From Parasutterella muris (GTDB lineage Bacteria; Pseudomonadota; Gammaproteobacteria; Burkholderiales; Burkholderiaceae_F): a stretch of DNA of 40,374 nt. Of this stretch, positions 32,950 to 40,374 are shown in pieces (within the stretch, counting starts at the first letter, position 1; each line of letters begins with the position of its first letter). The DNA is taken from positions 1-40,374 of the forward strand of contig NZ_CALPCV010000024.1 in the NCBI RefSeq assembly GCF_943193095.1, given 5' to 3'. The notes under the pieces are model-generated. The model ran no database searches. It saw only the letters and a list, made by a program, of their open reading frames with translations, and was not told where the DNA came from. The translations under genes were made by a program, and so were the position numbers.

Positions 32950-34136
32950 CAGTTGAAGAAGCAAAAGAAAAAATTTTAGAAGGCGCCGAAGTAGCCTCCG
33001 ATGTTGAAGAGGTGGTGACGCTTTATGCCCCCGGAAGGATTCTGGCTGAAGATATTGTTTCTCAGATTCAGGTCCCCCCGATGGACAATTCGCAGATGGA
33101 CGGCTATGCGGTACGCGCCGCGGAGCTCGTTGACGGCAGACGCGTCTTTTCGGTTTCGCAGAAGATTTTTGCAGGACACGTCGGCACAAAGCTTGAAAAC
33201 GGCACCTGCGCCCGCATTTTTACCGGAGCGCCCATTCCCGAAGGGGCAGACGCGGTGATTCCTCAGGAAGAGGCGGTTGAACTCGAAGACGGAACGGTGG
33301 AATTCAAGAACGCGCCCAAAGCAGGTGACTGGATTCGTCGAGCCGGATGCGACATTGATATCGGCGACACAGTGCTTCGCAAAGGTGATCGTCTGACGCC
33401 GCCCGCACTTGGTGTGGCGGCAAGTATCGGCAGAGCGACGGTTAAGGTTTACCGTCCGATTCGTGTTTCCCTGTTTTTCACAGGCGACGAACTTGCGATG
33501 CCCGGTGAAGAGCGAGTCGAAGGCGGAATCTACAACTCCAACCGCTTTGTTTTGCGCGCGCTCTTGCATCAGCTCGGCTGCGATGTCGTGGACTACGGCA
33601 ATATTCCGGACTCTTTCGAGGATACGCTTGAAGCTTTCCGCAAGGCTGCAAGAAAATCCGATCTGATCATTACCAGCGGCGGTATCAGCGTGGGAGAAGC
33701 CGATTACACGAAGAGAGCCGTGGACTCTTTAGGCAGCATGCAGATGTGGCGCATTGCTGTTAAGCCCGGAAAACCGGTAGGTAAGGGCAGCGTCCTTGGC
33801 GTACCTTTCATCGGCCTGCCCGGAAATCCCGTCTCCGGCTTTGTCACGTTCCTGCTTTTTGCTCAGCCTTTGATCCTGAGACTTTCGGGCAGAAATCAGG
33901 TGGACGTGAAAGGGTACATGCTCCCGCTGAACTTTGATCTTAAAGGCGGAAGCCGCAGAGAGTTTATCCGTGTCCGCCGCAACGCCGAGGGCTCCCTTGA
34001 GAACTACCGGACACAGAACTCTGCGGTTCTCTCCTCCTGTACCTGGGCGGACGGTCTCGCGGATATCCCGGCGGAAGCTCAGCTGAAGAAAGGAGATTTG
34101 GTGCGCTACATTCCTTTCAGCGAATTTAATCTGTAG
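32943..34136 (+). CDS. moeA: molybdopterin molybdenumtransferase MoeA
   Basis: Encodes 397 aa. MoeA inserts molybdenum into adenylated molybdopterin. PPMDNSQMDGYAVRA, FTGAPIPEGADAVIPQE, FTGDEL and TSGGISVGEADYTK are the conserved domain blocks; PGKPVGKG and GLPGNPVSGFVTF complete domain 3. It overlaps mobB by 7 nt and precedes moaE by 8 nt, a gap far too small for moaD. Length matches the usual 390-410 aa. Confidence 0.97.
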   Translation: MLTVEEAKEKILEGAEVASDVEEVVTLYAPGRILAEDIVSQIQVPPMDNSQMDGYAVRAAELVDGRRVFSVSQKIFAGHVGTKLENGTCARIFTGAPIPEGADAVIPQEEAVELEDGTVEFKNAPKAGDWIRRAGCDIDIGDTVLRKGDRLTPPALGVAASIGRATVKVYRPIRVSLFFTGDELAMPGEERVEGGIYNSNRFVLRALLHQLGCDVVDYGNIPDSFEDTLEAFRKAARKSDLIITSGGISVGEADYTKRAVDSLGSMQMWRIAVKPGKPVGKGSVLGVPFIGLPGNPVSGFVTFLLFAQPLILRLSGRNQVDVKGYMLPLNFDLKGGSRREFIRVRRNAEGSLENYRTQNSAVLSSCTWADGLADIPAEAQLKKGDLVRYIPFSEFNL

Positions 34137-34144
34137 GTCGTGTC

Positions 34145-34591
34145 ATGAAGATATTGGTTCAGAAAGAAGACTTTGGTTTGGATGCAGAAGTTCGCGAGCT
34201 TCGCAAAAATCCTTCCGTTGGCGCGGTCGTCACTTTCCTTGGCACGGTGCGCGATCTGAATGACGGAAAGGATGTGAGCGGCATGACGCTTGAGTATTAT
34301 CCCGGCATGACGGAAAAAGCGCTGACAAAAATTGCTAAGCAGGCGCTTGAGCGCTGGGATATTGAAGATGTGACGGTGATTCATCGTGTTGGCGAACTGC
34401 GCGTCACCGATCAGATTGTGCTCGTTGGCGTCTCAGGTAAGCATCGCGGCGAAGCCTTTGACGCCTGCGAATTTGTGATTGATTACCTTAAGACGGAAGC
34501 GCCGTTTTGGAAGAAGGAAACGCTTCCCGAAGGCGAGCGCTGGGTTGAAGCGCGCGACAGTGACGAGACCGCTAAGGAGCGGTGGGACTAA
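34145..34591 (+). CDS. moaE: molybdopterin synthase catalytic subunit MoaE
   Basis: Encodes 148 aa. MoaE forms molybdopterin synthase with the sulfur carrier MoaD and adds the dithiolene sulfurs. VGAVVTFLGTVRD, LEYYPGMTEK, HRVGELRVTD and the catalytic-lysine block YLKTEAPFWKKE are intact. The sulfur carrier moaD is not adjacent and must be encoded elsewhere. A strong terminator follows 13 nt after the stop. Confidence 0.96.
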   Translation: MKILVQKEDFGLDAEVRELRKNPSVGAVVTFLGTVRDLNDGKDVSGMTLEYYPGMTEKALTKIAKQALERWDIEDVTVIHRVGELRVTDQIVLVGVSGKHRGEAFDACEFVIDYLKTEAPFWKKETLPEGERWVEARDSDETAKERWD

Positions 34592-34604
34592 ATTTCCTAT
34601 TCCC

Positions 34605-34639
34605 AAATTAAGGGCTCGGCAGAGCCCTTAATTTATTTT
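34605..34639 (+). terminator. strong terminator between moaE and clpB
   Basis: A perfect 13-bp stem (34605-34617 with 34622-34634) with a GGCA loop is followed by ATTTT. The upper stem is AAGGGCTC with GAGCCCTT. It isolates clpB from the molybdenum cofactor genes. Confidence 0.93.
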
Positions 34640-34714
34640 CTTGTCACAATACAAAGTCATGAGTTTGCCGGAGATTCATCGGCGAACTCTTGAAAAAAGG
34701 AGATTTAAACCTTT

Positions 34715-37312
34715 ATGCGTCAAGACAAACTAACCACACGGTTTCAGGAGCTGTTAGCTCAAGCGCAGTCTATGGCGGCTGAGAATTCCCAGCAGTATAT
34801 CGACCCGCTGCATGTGCTCCTTGCGGTTCTTCACGATGATGAGGGAACCGGCCGCACGCTTCTGGAACGATCGGGAGTTCGAGTTCAGCAGCTCGAACAC
34901 AAGGTCAGGGAGGCGATCCGCAAGATTCCGGAGGTGTCCGGAGCGGCGAACAATATTCAGGTCAGCCGAGAGCTAATGTCGATCCTTAACGCGACAGAGC
35001 GTGAAGCGCAAAGACTCGGCGACGAGTACATCTCGACAGATCTGTTCCTTTTGGCTTTGTGTGACAGCAGCTGTGATGCTGCCCGTCTTGCGAAAGAAGA
35101 AGGCTTAAATAAGGAATCGCTTGAAAGAGCCATACTATCTGTTCGTGGAGGAGAGAAAGTGGACAATCCCGATGCTGAGAACAACCGCGAAGCTCTGAAA
35201 AAGTACACGGTTGATTTAACTGAAAGAGCGCGTCAGGGCAAGCTTGATCCGGTTATCGGACGCGATGATGAAATTCGTCGCGCGATGCAGATCCTGCAGC
35301 GCCGCAGCAAGAACAATCCCGTTTTAATCGGTGAGCCGGGCGTTGGTAAGACCGCAGTCGTTGAAGGTCTTGCTCAGCGTATTGTTAACGGTGAGGTTCC
35401 CGATACGCTGCGCAATAAACGCGTTTTAAGCCTTGATATGGCCGGCCTGGTCGCCGGTGCTAAATATCGCGGTGAATTTGAGGAGCGCCTGAAAGCGCTT
35501 CTGAAAGAAGTGGTCGCCGAAGAAGGGCGCATCATTCTCTTTATTGATGAAATTCACACAGTGGTCGGCGCCGGTAAAACCGAAGGCGCGATGGACGCGG
35601 GCAATATGCTCAAGCCTGCGCTCTCTCGCGGCGAGCTGCATGTCATCGGTGCAACAACGCTTGATGAATACCGCAAATACATTGAAAAAGATCCGGCTCT
35701 TGAGCGCCGCTTCCAGAAAGTGATCGTTGACGAACCGAGCGTTGAAGACACGATTGCGATTCTGCGCGGACTTCAGGAAAAGTATGAAGTCCACCATGGT
35801 GTCGAAATTACCGACCCGGCAATTGTTGCGGCGGCTGAACTTTCCGCACGCTACATAACGGATCGATTCCTCCCGGATAAAGCAATTGACCTGATTGATG
35901 AAGCGGCAGCCAGAATCAAGATGGAAATTGATTCCAAGCCGGAAGAGCTCGATAAGCTTGACCGTCGTCTGATCCAGCTGAAGATCGAAAGAGAAGCAGT
36001 CAAGAAAGAGAAGGACGAAGCAAGTCAGAAACGTCTCTCGGCTTTGGAAGACGAGATTCAGAAACTGAGCCGCGAATATTCCGATCTTGAAGAGATCTGG
36101 AAGAAAGAAAAGAACGCCGCAATCGGATCGAAAGAAATTCGTGACGAGATCGACCGTCTTAAGACAAAGATGGATGAACTTCGCCGTCAGGGTAAGTATG
36201 AAGAGCTCGCGGAGATTCAGTACGGCGAACTGCCCGAGCTTGAACGCCGCCTGATCAAAGAAGAGGATCGTGAGGAAAAAGTTCATGAAGAGAAACCGAA
36301 ACTTCTGAGAACACAGGTTGGCGCAGAAGAAATTGCTGAAGTGGTGTCGAGAGCGACCGGAATTCCGGTTTCCAAGATGATGGAAGGTGAACGCCAGAAG
36401 CTCTTGGATATGTCCAAATACATCGGCAAGCGGGTTGTCGGCCAGAAAGAAGCGGTCAATAAGGTCGTTGACGCGATTCTGCGTTCACGCGCCGGATTGT
36501 CTGATCCGAACCGCCCCTACGGCTCATTCCTCTTCCTCGGCCCGACAGGCGTTGGTAAGACTGAGCTGACAAAGGCCTTGGCGGAATTCCTGTTTGATAC
36601 GGAAGACGCGATGATTCGTATCGATATGAGCGAGTTCATGGAAAAGCACTCCGTAGCTCGTCTGATCGGTGCGCCTCCGGGATATGTCGGCTATGAAGAA
36701 GGCGGCTATCTGACAGAGGCCGTCCGCCGCAAACCTTACAGCGTTATTCTGCTTGATGAGGTCGAAAAGGCTCATCCGGACGTATTCAATATTCTTCTGC
36801 AGGTTCTTGACGACGGCCGTATGACCGACGGACAGGGCCGCACGGTGGACTTCAAGAATACGGTCATCATCATGACTTCGAACCTTGGCTCGCATGAAAT
36901 CATGAATCGTCAGGGCGAAGATTCTGCGGTGATCAAGGACGCGGTCATGGAGCAGGTTAAACAGCACTTCCGTCCTGAATTCATTAATCGTATTGATGAA
37001 ATCGTGGTCTTCAATGCACTGGACGAAAAGGCGATTCGTGAGATTGCAAGAATTCAGATTCGCAAACTCGCAAAACGCATGGAAGCTCAGAACATTGGTC
37101 TTGAAGTGACAGACGCGGCTCTGGATGAAATCGGCAAAGTCGGCTTTGATCCGCTCTTTGGCGCTCGCCCGCTCCGTCGCGCGGTTCAGGATTATCTTGA
37201 AAACAGCATCGCGGTCAACCTGCTCAAAGGCAAGTATGCGCCCGGAGATACGGTTTTCGTAGATTACAAGGACGATAAGTTCATTTTTGAGGACAAAAAT
37301 GAACTGAGTTAA
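34715..37312 (+). CDS. clpB: disaggregase chaperone ClpB
   Basis: Encodes 865 aa. ClpB is a hexameric AAA+ machine that rescues aggregated proteins with DnaK. The N domain (about 1-145) precedes two ATPase domains: Walker A GEPGVGKT at about 206-213 and GPTGVGKT at about 609-616. The middle coiled coil (about 410-525) contains the family Lys/Glu-rich heptads. AAGGAG at 34697-34702 precedes the ATG with long spacing. The upstream 75 nt contain no convincing sigma-32 or CIRCE element. A UUCG-capped terminator follows. Confidence 0.97.
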   Translation: MRQDKLTTRFQELLAQAQSMAAENSQQYIDPLHVLLAVLHDDEGTGRTLLERSGVRVQQLEHKVREAIRKIPEVSGAANNIQVSRELMSILNATEREAQRLGDEYISTDLFLLALCDSSCDAARLAKEEGLNKESLERAILSVRGGEKVDNPDAENNREALKKYTVDLTERARQGKLDPVIGRDDEIRRAMQILQRRSKNNPVLIGEPGVGKTAVVEGLAQRIVNGEVPDTLRNKRVLSLDMAGLVAGAKYRGEFEERLKALLKEVVAEEGRIILFIDEIHTVVGAGKTEGAMDAGNMLKPALSRGELHVIGATTLDEYRKYIEKDPALERRFQKVIVDEPSVEDTIAILRGLQEKYEVHHGVEITDPAIVAAAELSARYITDRFLPDKAIDLIDEAAARIKMEIDSKPEELDKLDRRLIQLKIEREAVKKEKDEASQKRLSALEDEIQKLSREYSDLEEIWKKEKNAAIGSKEIRDEIDRLKTKMDELRRQGKYEELAEIQYGELPELERRLIKEEDREEKVHEEKPKLLRTQVGAEEIAEVVSRATGIPVSKMMEGERQKLLDMSKYIGKRVVGQKEAVNKVVDAILRSRAGLSDPNRPYGSFLFLGPTGVGKTELTKALAEFLFDTEDAMIRIDMSEFMEKHSVARLIGAPPGYVGYEEGGYLTEAVRRKPYSVILLDEVEKAHPDVFNILLQVLDDGRMTDGQGRTVDFKNTVIIMTSNLGSHEIMNRQGEDSAVIKDAVMEQVKQHFRPEFINRIDEIVVFNALDEKAIREIARIQIRKLAKRMEAQNIGLEVTDAALDEIGKVGFDPLFGARPLRRAVQDYLENSIAVNLLKGKYAPGDTVFVDYKDDKFIFEDKNELS

Positions 37313-37333
37313 GTAACCATTAATTGATTGACG

Positions 37334-37357
37334 GGGCGCTTCGGCGCCCTAATTTTT
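37334..37357 (+). terminator. UUCG-capped terminator after clpB
   Basis: GGGCGC (37334-37339) pairs with GCGCCC (37344-37349) around a TTCG tetraloop, followed by T residues at 37353-37357. Confidence 0.9.
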
Positions 37358-37411
37358 ATCGCTTGGGCGCTAGAATTGATAAAAACAAATTTTCGTCCCG
37401 AGAGATCATTT

Positions 37412-38647
37412 ATGCAGGATCAAACCACCAGAGCGCACGACATTTTGGCCATATTTTTGGTTTCCATCGCGCATGCGAGCTCCCACTTTTATCATCTTGT
37501 CATTCCGTCTCTTTTCCCTTGGATACTTCCGCACTTTAATCTGAATTACCTTCAGGGCGGGACATTAGTTTCGACCTTCTTTGTCACTAGCGCGCTTGGG
37601 CAGTCCGCGACCGGTTTTTTGGTGGATAAAATCGGCCCTCGTCTGTCGATGTATCTCGGGCTGATTTGTTTGGCATCAAGCGCTTTTGTTTTAGGTCTTG
37701 CTGACAATGTGCCCATGCTGTTTGCGGCTTCGATTCTCGCCGGTCTCGGCAATTCCGTCTTTCATCCGGCCGATTACAGCCTGATGAATTACAACATTTC
37801 TCAGCGCTATCTCGGACATGCATTTGCTTGGCACAACATTACCGGTAATATCGGCTGGGCTATTTGTCCCTTCTTCATGGTTCTCATGGCTGAGAATGTC
37901 GGCTGGAGAGAGGCCGCTTTTGCGGCTTCGAGCGTGGCATTGATTGTTTTAGGGTTCCAGCTCTTTTTCAGGGATGTGTTCTCAATCGATCAGAGTTCCA
38001 AGAAATTCGTTTCTGAAGAAAAGGACAGCGGCGGCGCATTCAGCTTTCTTGCGGTTCCCTCCGTATGGATGTGCTTTTTCTTCTTTTTCTTTACTTCCGG
38101 TGCCTTTGGCGTACTGCAAAGTTTCTCGCAATCGATCTTTAGAAATGCTTACGGACTGAACTTGGCCGGAGCTTCGGCCGCGCTGACGGCGTACCTGATT
38201 GGTGCGGGCGCCGGAGCACTTGTGGGCGGCTTCATTGCCGGTCAGTCCCGCTTTTCTTCGAATCGTGTTGTCGCGGTCTGTATTGCTTTCTCTGCTCTGA
38301 TGGCGGTGGTTTTGGCATCCGAGATTCTTGTCGGATACTGGGCTGTTGTTTTGATGTTCCTGATGGGTGCGGGCACAGGAGTTGCCGCGCCGAGTCGGGA
38401 CATTATGATTCGATCGGCCACGGTGGCAAAGCTTGGTCAGCGATCATTCGGCCGTGTTTACGGATTTACTTACTGCGGAATGGATGTCGGGCAGTCTCTG
38501 TCGCCCTTAGTCTTCGGCCCGCTTCTTGATAAGGGCATGTTTTCTCTGGTTCTCTTTGGCGTGGCAGCGCTTCAGACAGCGGCTATTTTCACAGCGCTTC
38601 AGGTGTCAGACGGAGAAAAGAAAGCGGATGTTCCGAGTGGGGCCTAG
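37412..38647 (+). CDS. MFS transporter, Fsr-like
   Basis: Encodes 411 aa with about 12 membrane segments in two halves and a central loop near residues 190-215 (SIDQSSKKFVSEEKDSG). DKIGPRLSMYLG is the MFS loop motif between segments 2 and 3, and GLGNSVFHPADYSL after it resembles fosmidomycin-resistance (Fsr) type exporters. Substrate unknown. The frame is open upstream through the clpB terminator, but the ATG at 37412 with GAGAGA at 37400-37405 is preferred. Its stop shares CTAG with the stop of convergent dinB. Confidence 0.88.
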   Translation: MQDQTTRAHDILAIFLVSIAHASSHFYHLVIPSLFPWILPHFNLNYLQGGTLVSTFFVTSALGQSATGFLVDKIGPRLSMYLGLICLASSAFVLGLADNVPMLFAASILAGLGNSVFHPADYSLMNYNISQRYLGHAFAWHNITGNIGWAICPFFMVLMAENVGWREAAFAASSVALIVLGFQLFFRDVFSIDQSSKKFVSEEKDSGGAFSFLAVPSVWMCFFFFFFTSGAFGVLQSFSQSIFRNAYGLNLAGASAALTAYLIGAGAGALVGGFIAGQSRFSSNRVVAVCIAFSALMAVVLASEILVGYWAVVLMFLMGAGTGVAAPSRDIMIRSATVAKLGQRSFGRVYGFTYCGMDVGQSLSPLVFGPLLDKGMFSLVLFGVAALQTAAIFTALQVSDGEKKADVPSGA

Positions 38648-39744
38648 AGCGGCAGTTCGGTTTGCTCTCCGATAGAAAGCGGGAGGAGTGTTTCCGGATT
38701 TTCTTCTTCTACCCGGTTTCCGATGGAAACGCCCAGGAGACGGACAGTTTGTCCGCCTCTATCCACGTTCTCGAGCAGTTTTTTCGCCAGTTCAAGGATA
38801 TGAGGTTTATCGGCCAGAATCCTGTCGGTTGTTTCGGAGCGGGTTATGGTCTTGAAGTTATGGAATCTGACTTTCAGCGTCAGGGAGGTTCCGGAGAAGT
38901 TATTCTTTTCAAGCCGGGTTATCAGCCGATCGACGATGCCTTCGAGCGCTTCTTCGAGTTTCTGCAGATTTCCTTCGTCGTGGCTGAAAGTGACTTCGGC
39001 CGAGACTTGTTTACGGATTCGACTTGTCGTGACTTCTCGATTATCGATGCCCCGGGCAAAGTTGTAGAAAGAGATTCCAGCTTTTCCGAACTGCTGATTC
39101 AGAAAAGAGATATCTTGTTCTCGTAAGTCTTTTCCGGTTCTGATGCCGAGAGATTCCATTTTCTTTTGCGTCACCGGTCCGACGCCCCAGATGGCTTTAA
39201 CCGGCAGGCGGTCAATAAAAGCGGCGGCGCGGTCGGGATGAATGACGCAGAGCCCGTCCGGTTTTCTCCAATCGCTGGCGATTTTGGCTAGGAATTTGTT
39301 GTAAGAAACACCGGCGGAAACGACCAATCCGACTTCTTCCCGAACATTTTTGCGAATCAGTTTAGCGATCTCCATGGCGTATGTGTATTCCTCATATACG
39401 CCGGTCACGTCAAGGAACGCCTCATCGATGGAGACCGGTTCGATGATGTCTGTGTATCTGGCGAAGATCGAAAAGATTTCCTGAGAGATTTTTTTGTACT
39501 CTTCCATTCTTCCCTTGACAAAGATCAGGTCAGGACAGAGTTTGAGTGCCTGAGAGGAGGGCATAGCGGATCGCACTCCGAACTTTCTGGCCTCGTATGA
39601 AGCAGACGCGACCACGCCTCTGACCGCGTTAAGGCCGACGGCGATAGGTTTGCCGCGTAATTCAGGGAAGTCCCGCTGTTCGACGGAAGCGAAGAAAGCG
39701 TCAACGTCGATATGGAGAATTCGGCGGTATCCGTCTTGGCTCAT
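38644..39744 (-). CDS. dinB: DNA polymerase IV (DinB)
   Basis: Encodes 366 aa. DinB is the Y-family error-prone polymerase used in lesion bypass. Catalytic acids D13 (HIDVDAFFASVEQ) and D107-E108 (VSIDEAFLDV) are present. GVSYNKFLAKIASDWRKPDG and the helix-hairpin-helix IWGVGPVTQKKMESLGI match the family. The last six residues, QTELPL, form a sliding-clamp-binding motif (QxxLxL). No LexA box (CTGT-N8-ACAG) was seen upstream of 39744. Its stop codon overlaps that of the convergent MFS gene by 4 bp. Confidence 0.96.
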   Translation of the reverse strand: MSQDGYRRILHIDVDAFFASVEQRDFPELRGKPIAVGLNAVRGVVASASYEARKFGVRSAMPSSQALKLCPDLIFVKGRMEEYKKISQEIFSIFARYTDIIEPVSIDEAFLDVTGVYEEYTYAMEIAKLIRKNVREEVGLVVSAGVSYNKFLAKIASDWRKPDGLCVIHPDRAAAFIDRLPVKAIWGVGPVTQKKMESLGIRTGKDLREQDISFLNQQFGKAGISFYNFARGIDNREVTTSRIRKQVSAEVTFSHDEGNLQKLEEALEGIVDRLITRLEKNNFSGTSLTLKVRFHNFKTITRSETTDRILADKPHILELAKKLLENVDRGGQTVRLLGVSIGNRVEEENPETLLPLSIGEQTELPL

Positions 39745-39909
39745 ACGGTTTCGTTTCTATAGTTCAAGCGTAGCGACAGAATGGAGTACATCCTTCAATG
39801 TTAGGGGCAAGCTCTGTGTTCATCAATGGAGGAGTGAAATTTTTTCGTTAAGATTTTTCGCAGAGGAATCTGTGGTTCATTTAGTTCAGCAAAAAAATCG
39901 TTTTTAGAT

Positions 39910-39915
39910 TAAAAT
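39910..39915 (+). promoter_or_regulatory. candidate -10 for tRNA-Leu
   Basis: TAAAAT at 39910-39915 lies 13 nt before the tRNA 5' end, suitable for a short leader. The best -35 (TTCAGC at 39885-39890) is 19 bp away and poor, so confidence is low. Confidence 0.3.
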
Positions 39916-39928
39916 TCAACTCCTGTCT

Positions 39929-40013
39929 GGCCCGATGGTGAAATTGGTAGACACAAGGGACTTAAAATCCCTCGGCGCAAGCTGTACCGGTTCAAGTCCG
40001 GTTCGGGCCACCA
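39929..40013 (+). tRNA. tRNA-Leu (anticodon TAA)
   Basis: The 85-nt sequence folds as a class II tRNA. Acceptor GGCCCGA (39929-39935) pairs with TCGGGCC (40003-40009), then A and encoded CCA. The D arm holds AATTGGTAGA, the anticodon stem AGGGA pairs with TCCCT, and the loop CTTAAAA carries anticodon TAA reading UUA. The variable arm is CGGCGCAAGCTG and the T arm contains CCGG, TTCAAGT and CCGG. All stems are perfect. Confidence 0.97.
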
Positions 40014-40116
40014 AGTTCATATTTTTCCTAGTTGTGAAAACAATGGAATTTAGAGGAAAAGAAAGTAAATTTCCCTGATGGACACGCTCTTCGGTCCAAA
40101 CCTCCGCGACATGGCT

Positions 40117-40374
40117 CTACATTGACTTGAAGGTCATAGACGGTTTAGGGAGATCTAAAAGCTCAAGCATGTCCTGGGCTTTTTTCGATAGCGGCTCTAC
40201 AACCCAAGTTGCTCTAGTTGGAGCCCTTACAGCTCTCACTCGCTTTAATGCGGATAATAATTTCTCCACCGAGTCATCGGGAAACTTTAATTCCGAGGCA
40301 GGTCGGACGCATCAGAAATTAAATAGAAGACCACGATAAGGGTTTCCTTTTGAAGGGAGACCTTAGCCCAGGGA
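40117..40374 (-). pseudogene. transposase C-terminal remnant (IS1634/COG5421-like)
   Basis: On the minus strand, 40311 down to 40120 is open for 64 codons with a stop at 40117-40119, encoding a tail with DDSVEKLLSALKRVRAV, WVVEPLSKKAQDMLELL and LPKP. This matches the shape of the last region of IS1634/COG5421-type DDE transposases (a run of ALK-R, a W-x-V-x-x-P-L block, then L-x-x-L-x-L-P-K-P). A stop at 40312-40314 interrupts the frame. A neighbouring frame upstream (ETLIVVFYLI) resembles the preceding transposase helix, indicating a frameshift near 40300. The gene runs off the window and is presumably inactive. The gap 40014-40116 shows no other gene. Confidence 0.5.

Noticed and set aside
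34640..34714. CTTGAAA just before the clpB ribosome binding site as a sigma-32 -35 element
   Set aside because: It lies only about 25 nt before the start codon and no -10 element could fit between it and the gene.
39745..39800. LexA-type SOS box upstream of dinB
   Set aside because: No CTGT-N8-ACAG palindrome is present in the region; SOS control is not supported by the sequence.
40127..40339. 70-codon plus-strand frame near the right edge
   Set aside because: It opposes the better supported transposase remnant and has no convincing ribosome binding site.
1..40374. CRISPR arrays, prophage genes, restriction or other known defence systems
   Set aside because: No regularly spaced repeats and no matching protein families were seen anywhere in the window.

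Overview
The window reads as an ordinary chromosomal segment of a betaproteobacterium (Burkholderiales). Its backbone is the block found across that group: surE-nlpD-rlmD, ndk-rlmN-rodZ-ispG-hisS-yfgM-bamB-der-hfq-hflX, rnr-rlmB, rpsF-priB-rpsR-rplI-dnaB, alaC-hom-thrC, mobB-moeA-moaE-clpB. The compact layout, base composition near 50% G+C, and the loss of several genes usually embedded in these blocks suggest a reduced, host-associated lineage such as Sutterellaceae (Parasutterella or a relative). That placement is inference from protein style and gene order, not a database result.

Layout. Positions 1-757 are A+T-rich with no intact gene. They hold a decayed minus-strand reading frame resembling the tail of an XRE-type antitoxin, and a tandem 12-bp repeat resembling integrase arm sites. 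A radical SAM gene (758-1534) follows, then a small transcription unit: a Pho box, a 48-codon ORF and a strong terminator (1548-1824). leuCD runs directly into surE, an NlpD-type LysM/LytM lipoprotein and rlmD. Three tandem, apparently paralogous small membrane-protein genes (7066-8748) sit between rlmD and ndk. From ndk to hflX (8895-18955) genes are almost contiguous, closed by a perfect 11-bp terminator. A lone minus-strand LprI-like secreted protein precedes rnr-rlmB. The ribosomal S6/PriB/S18/L9 operon has its own promoter, a candidate S6:S18 leader and a double terminator, followed by dnaB, a DUF456 membrane protein and a PIN-PhoH protein. Amino-acid synthesis (alaC-hom-thrC), molybdenum cofactor genes (mobB-moeA-moaE) and clpB follow, each group closed by a terminator. 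An MFS transporter converges on dinB, and the window ends with tRNA-Leu(UAA) and a decayed transposase C-terminus.

How the genes work together. The central block serves cell-envelope assembly (RodZ, BamB, YfgM, NlpD), ribosome and RNA maturation (RlmD, RlmN, RlmB, Der, HflX, RNase R, Hfq), isoprenoid precursor supply (IspG) and translation (HisRS, S6, S18, L9). Relative to the usual betaproteobacterial order, pcm and rpoS (around nlpD), pilF (between rlmN and rodZ), hflKC (after hflX) and moaD (between moeA and moaE) are missing. No CRISPR array, intact prophage or obvious defence island is visible. The most promising unexplained items are the Pho-box-driven small ORF and the three tandem membrane proteins.
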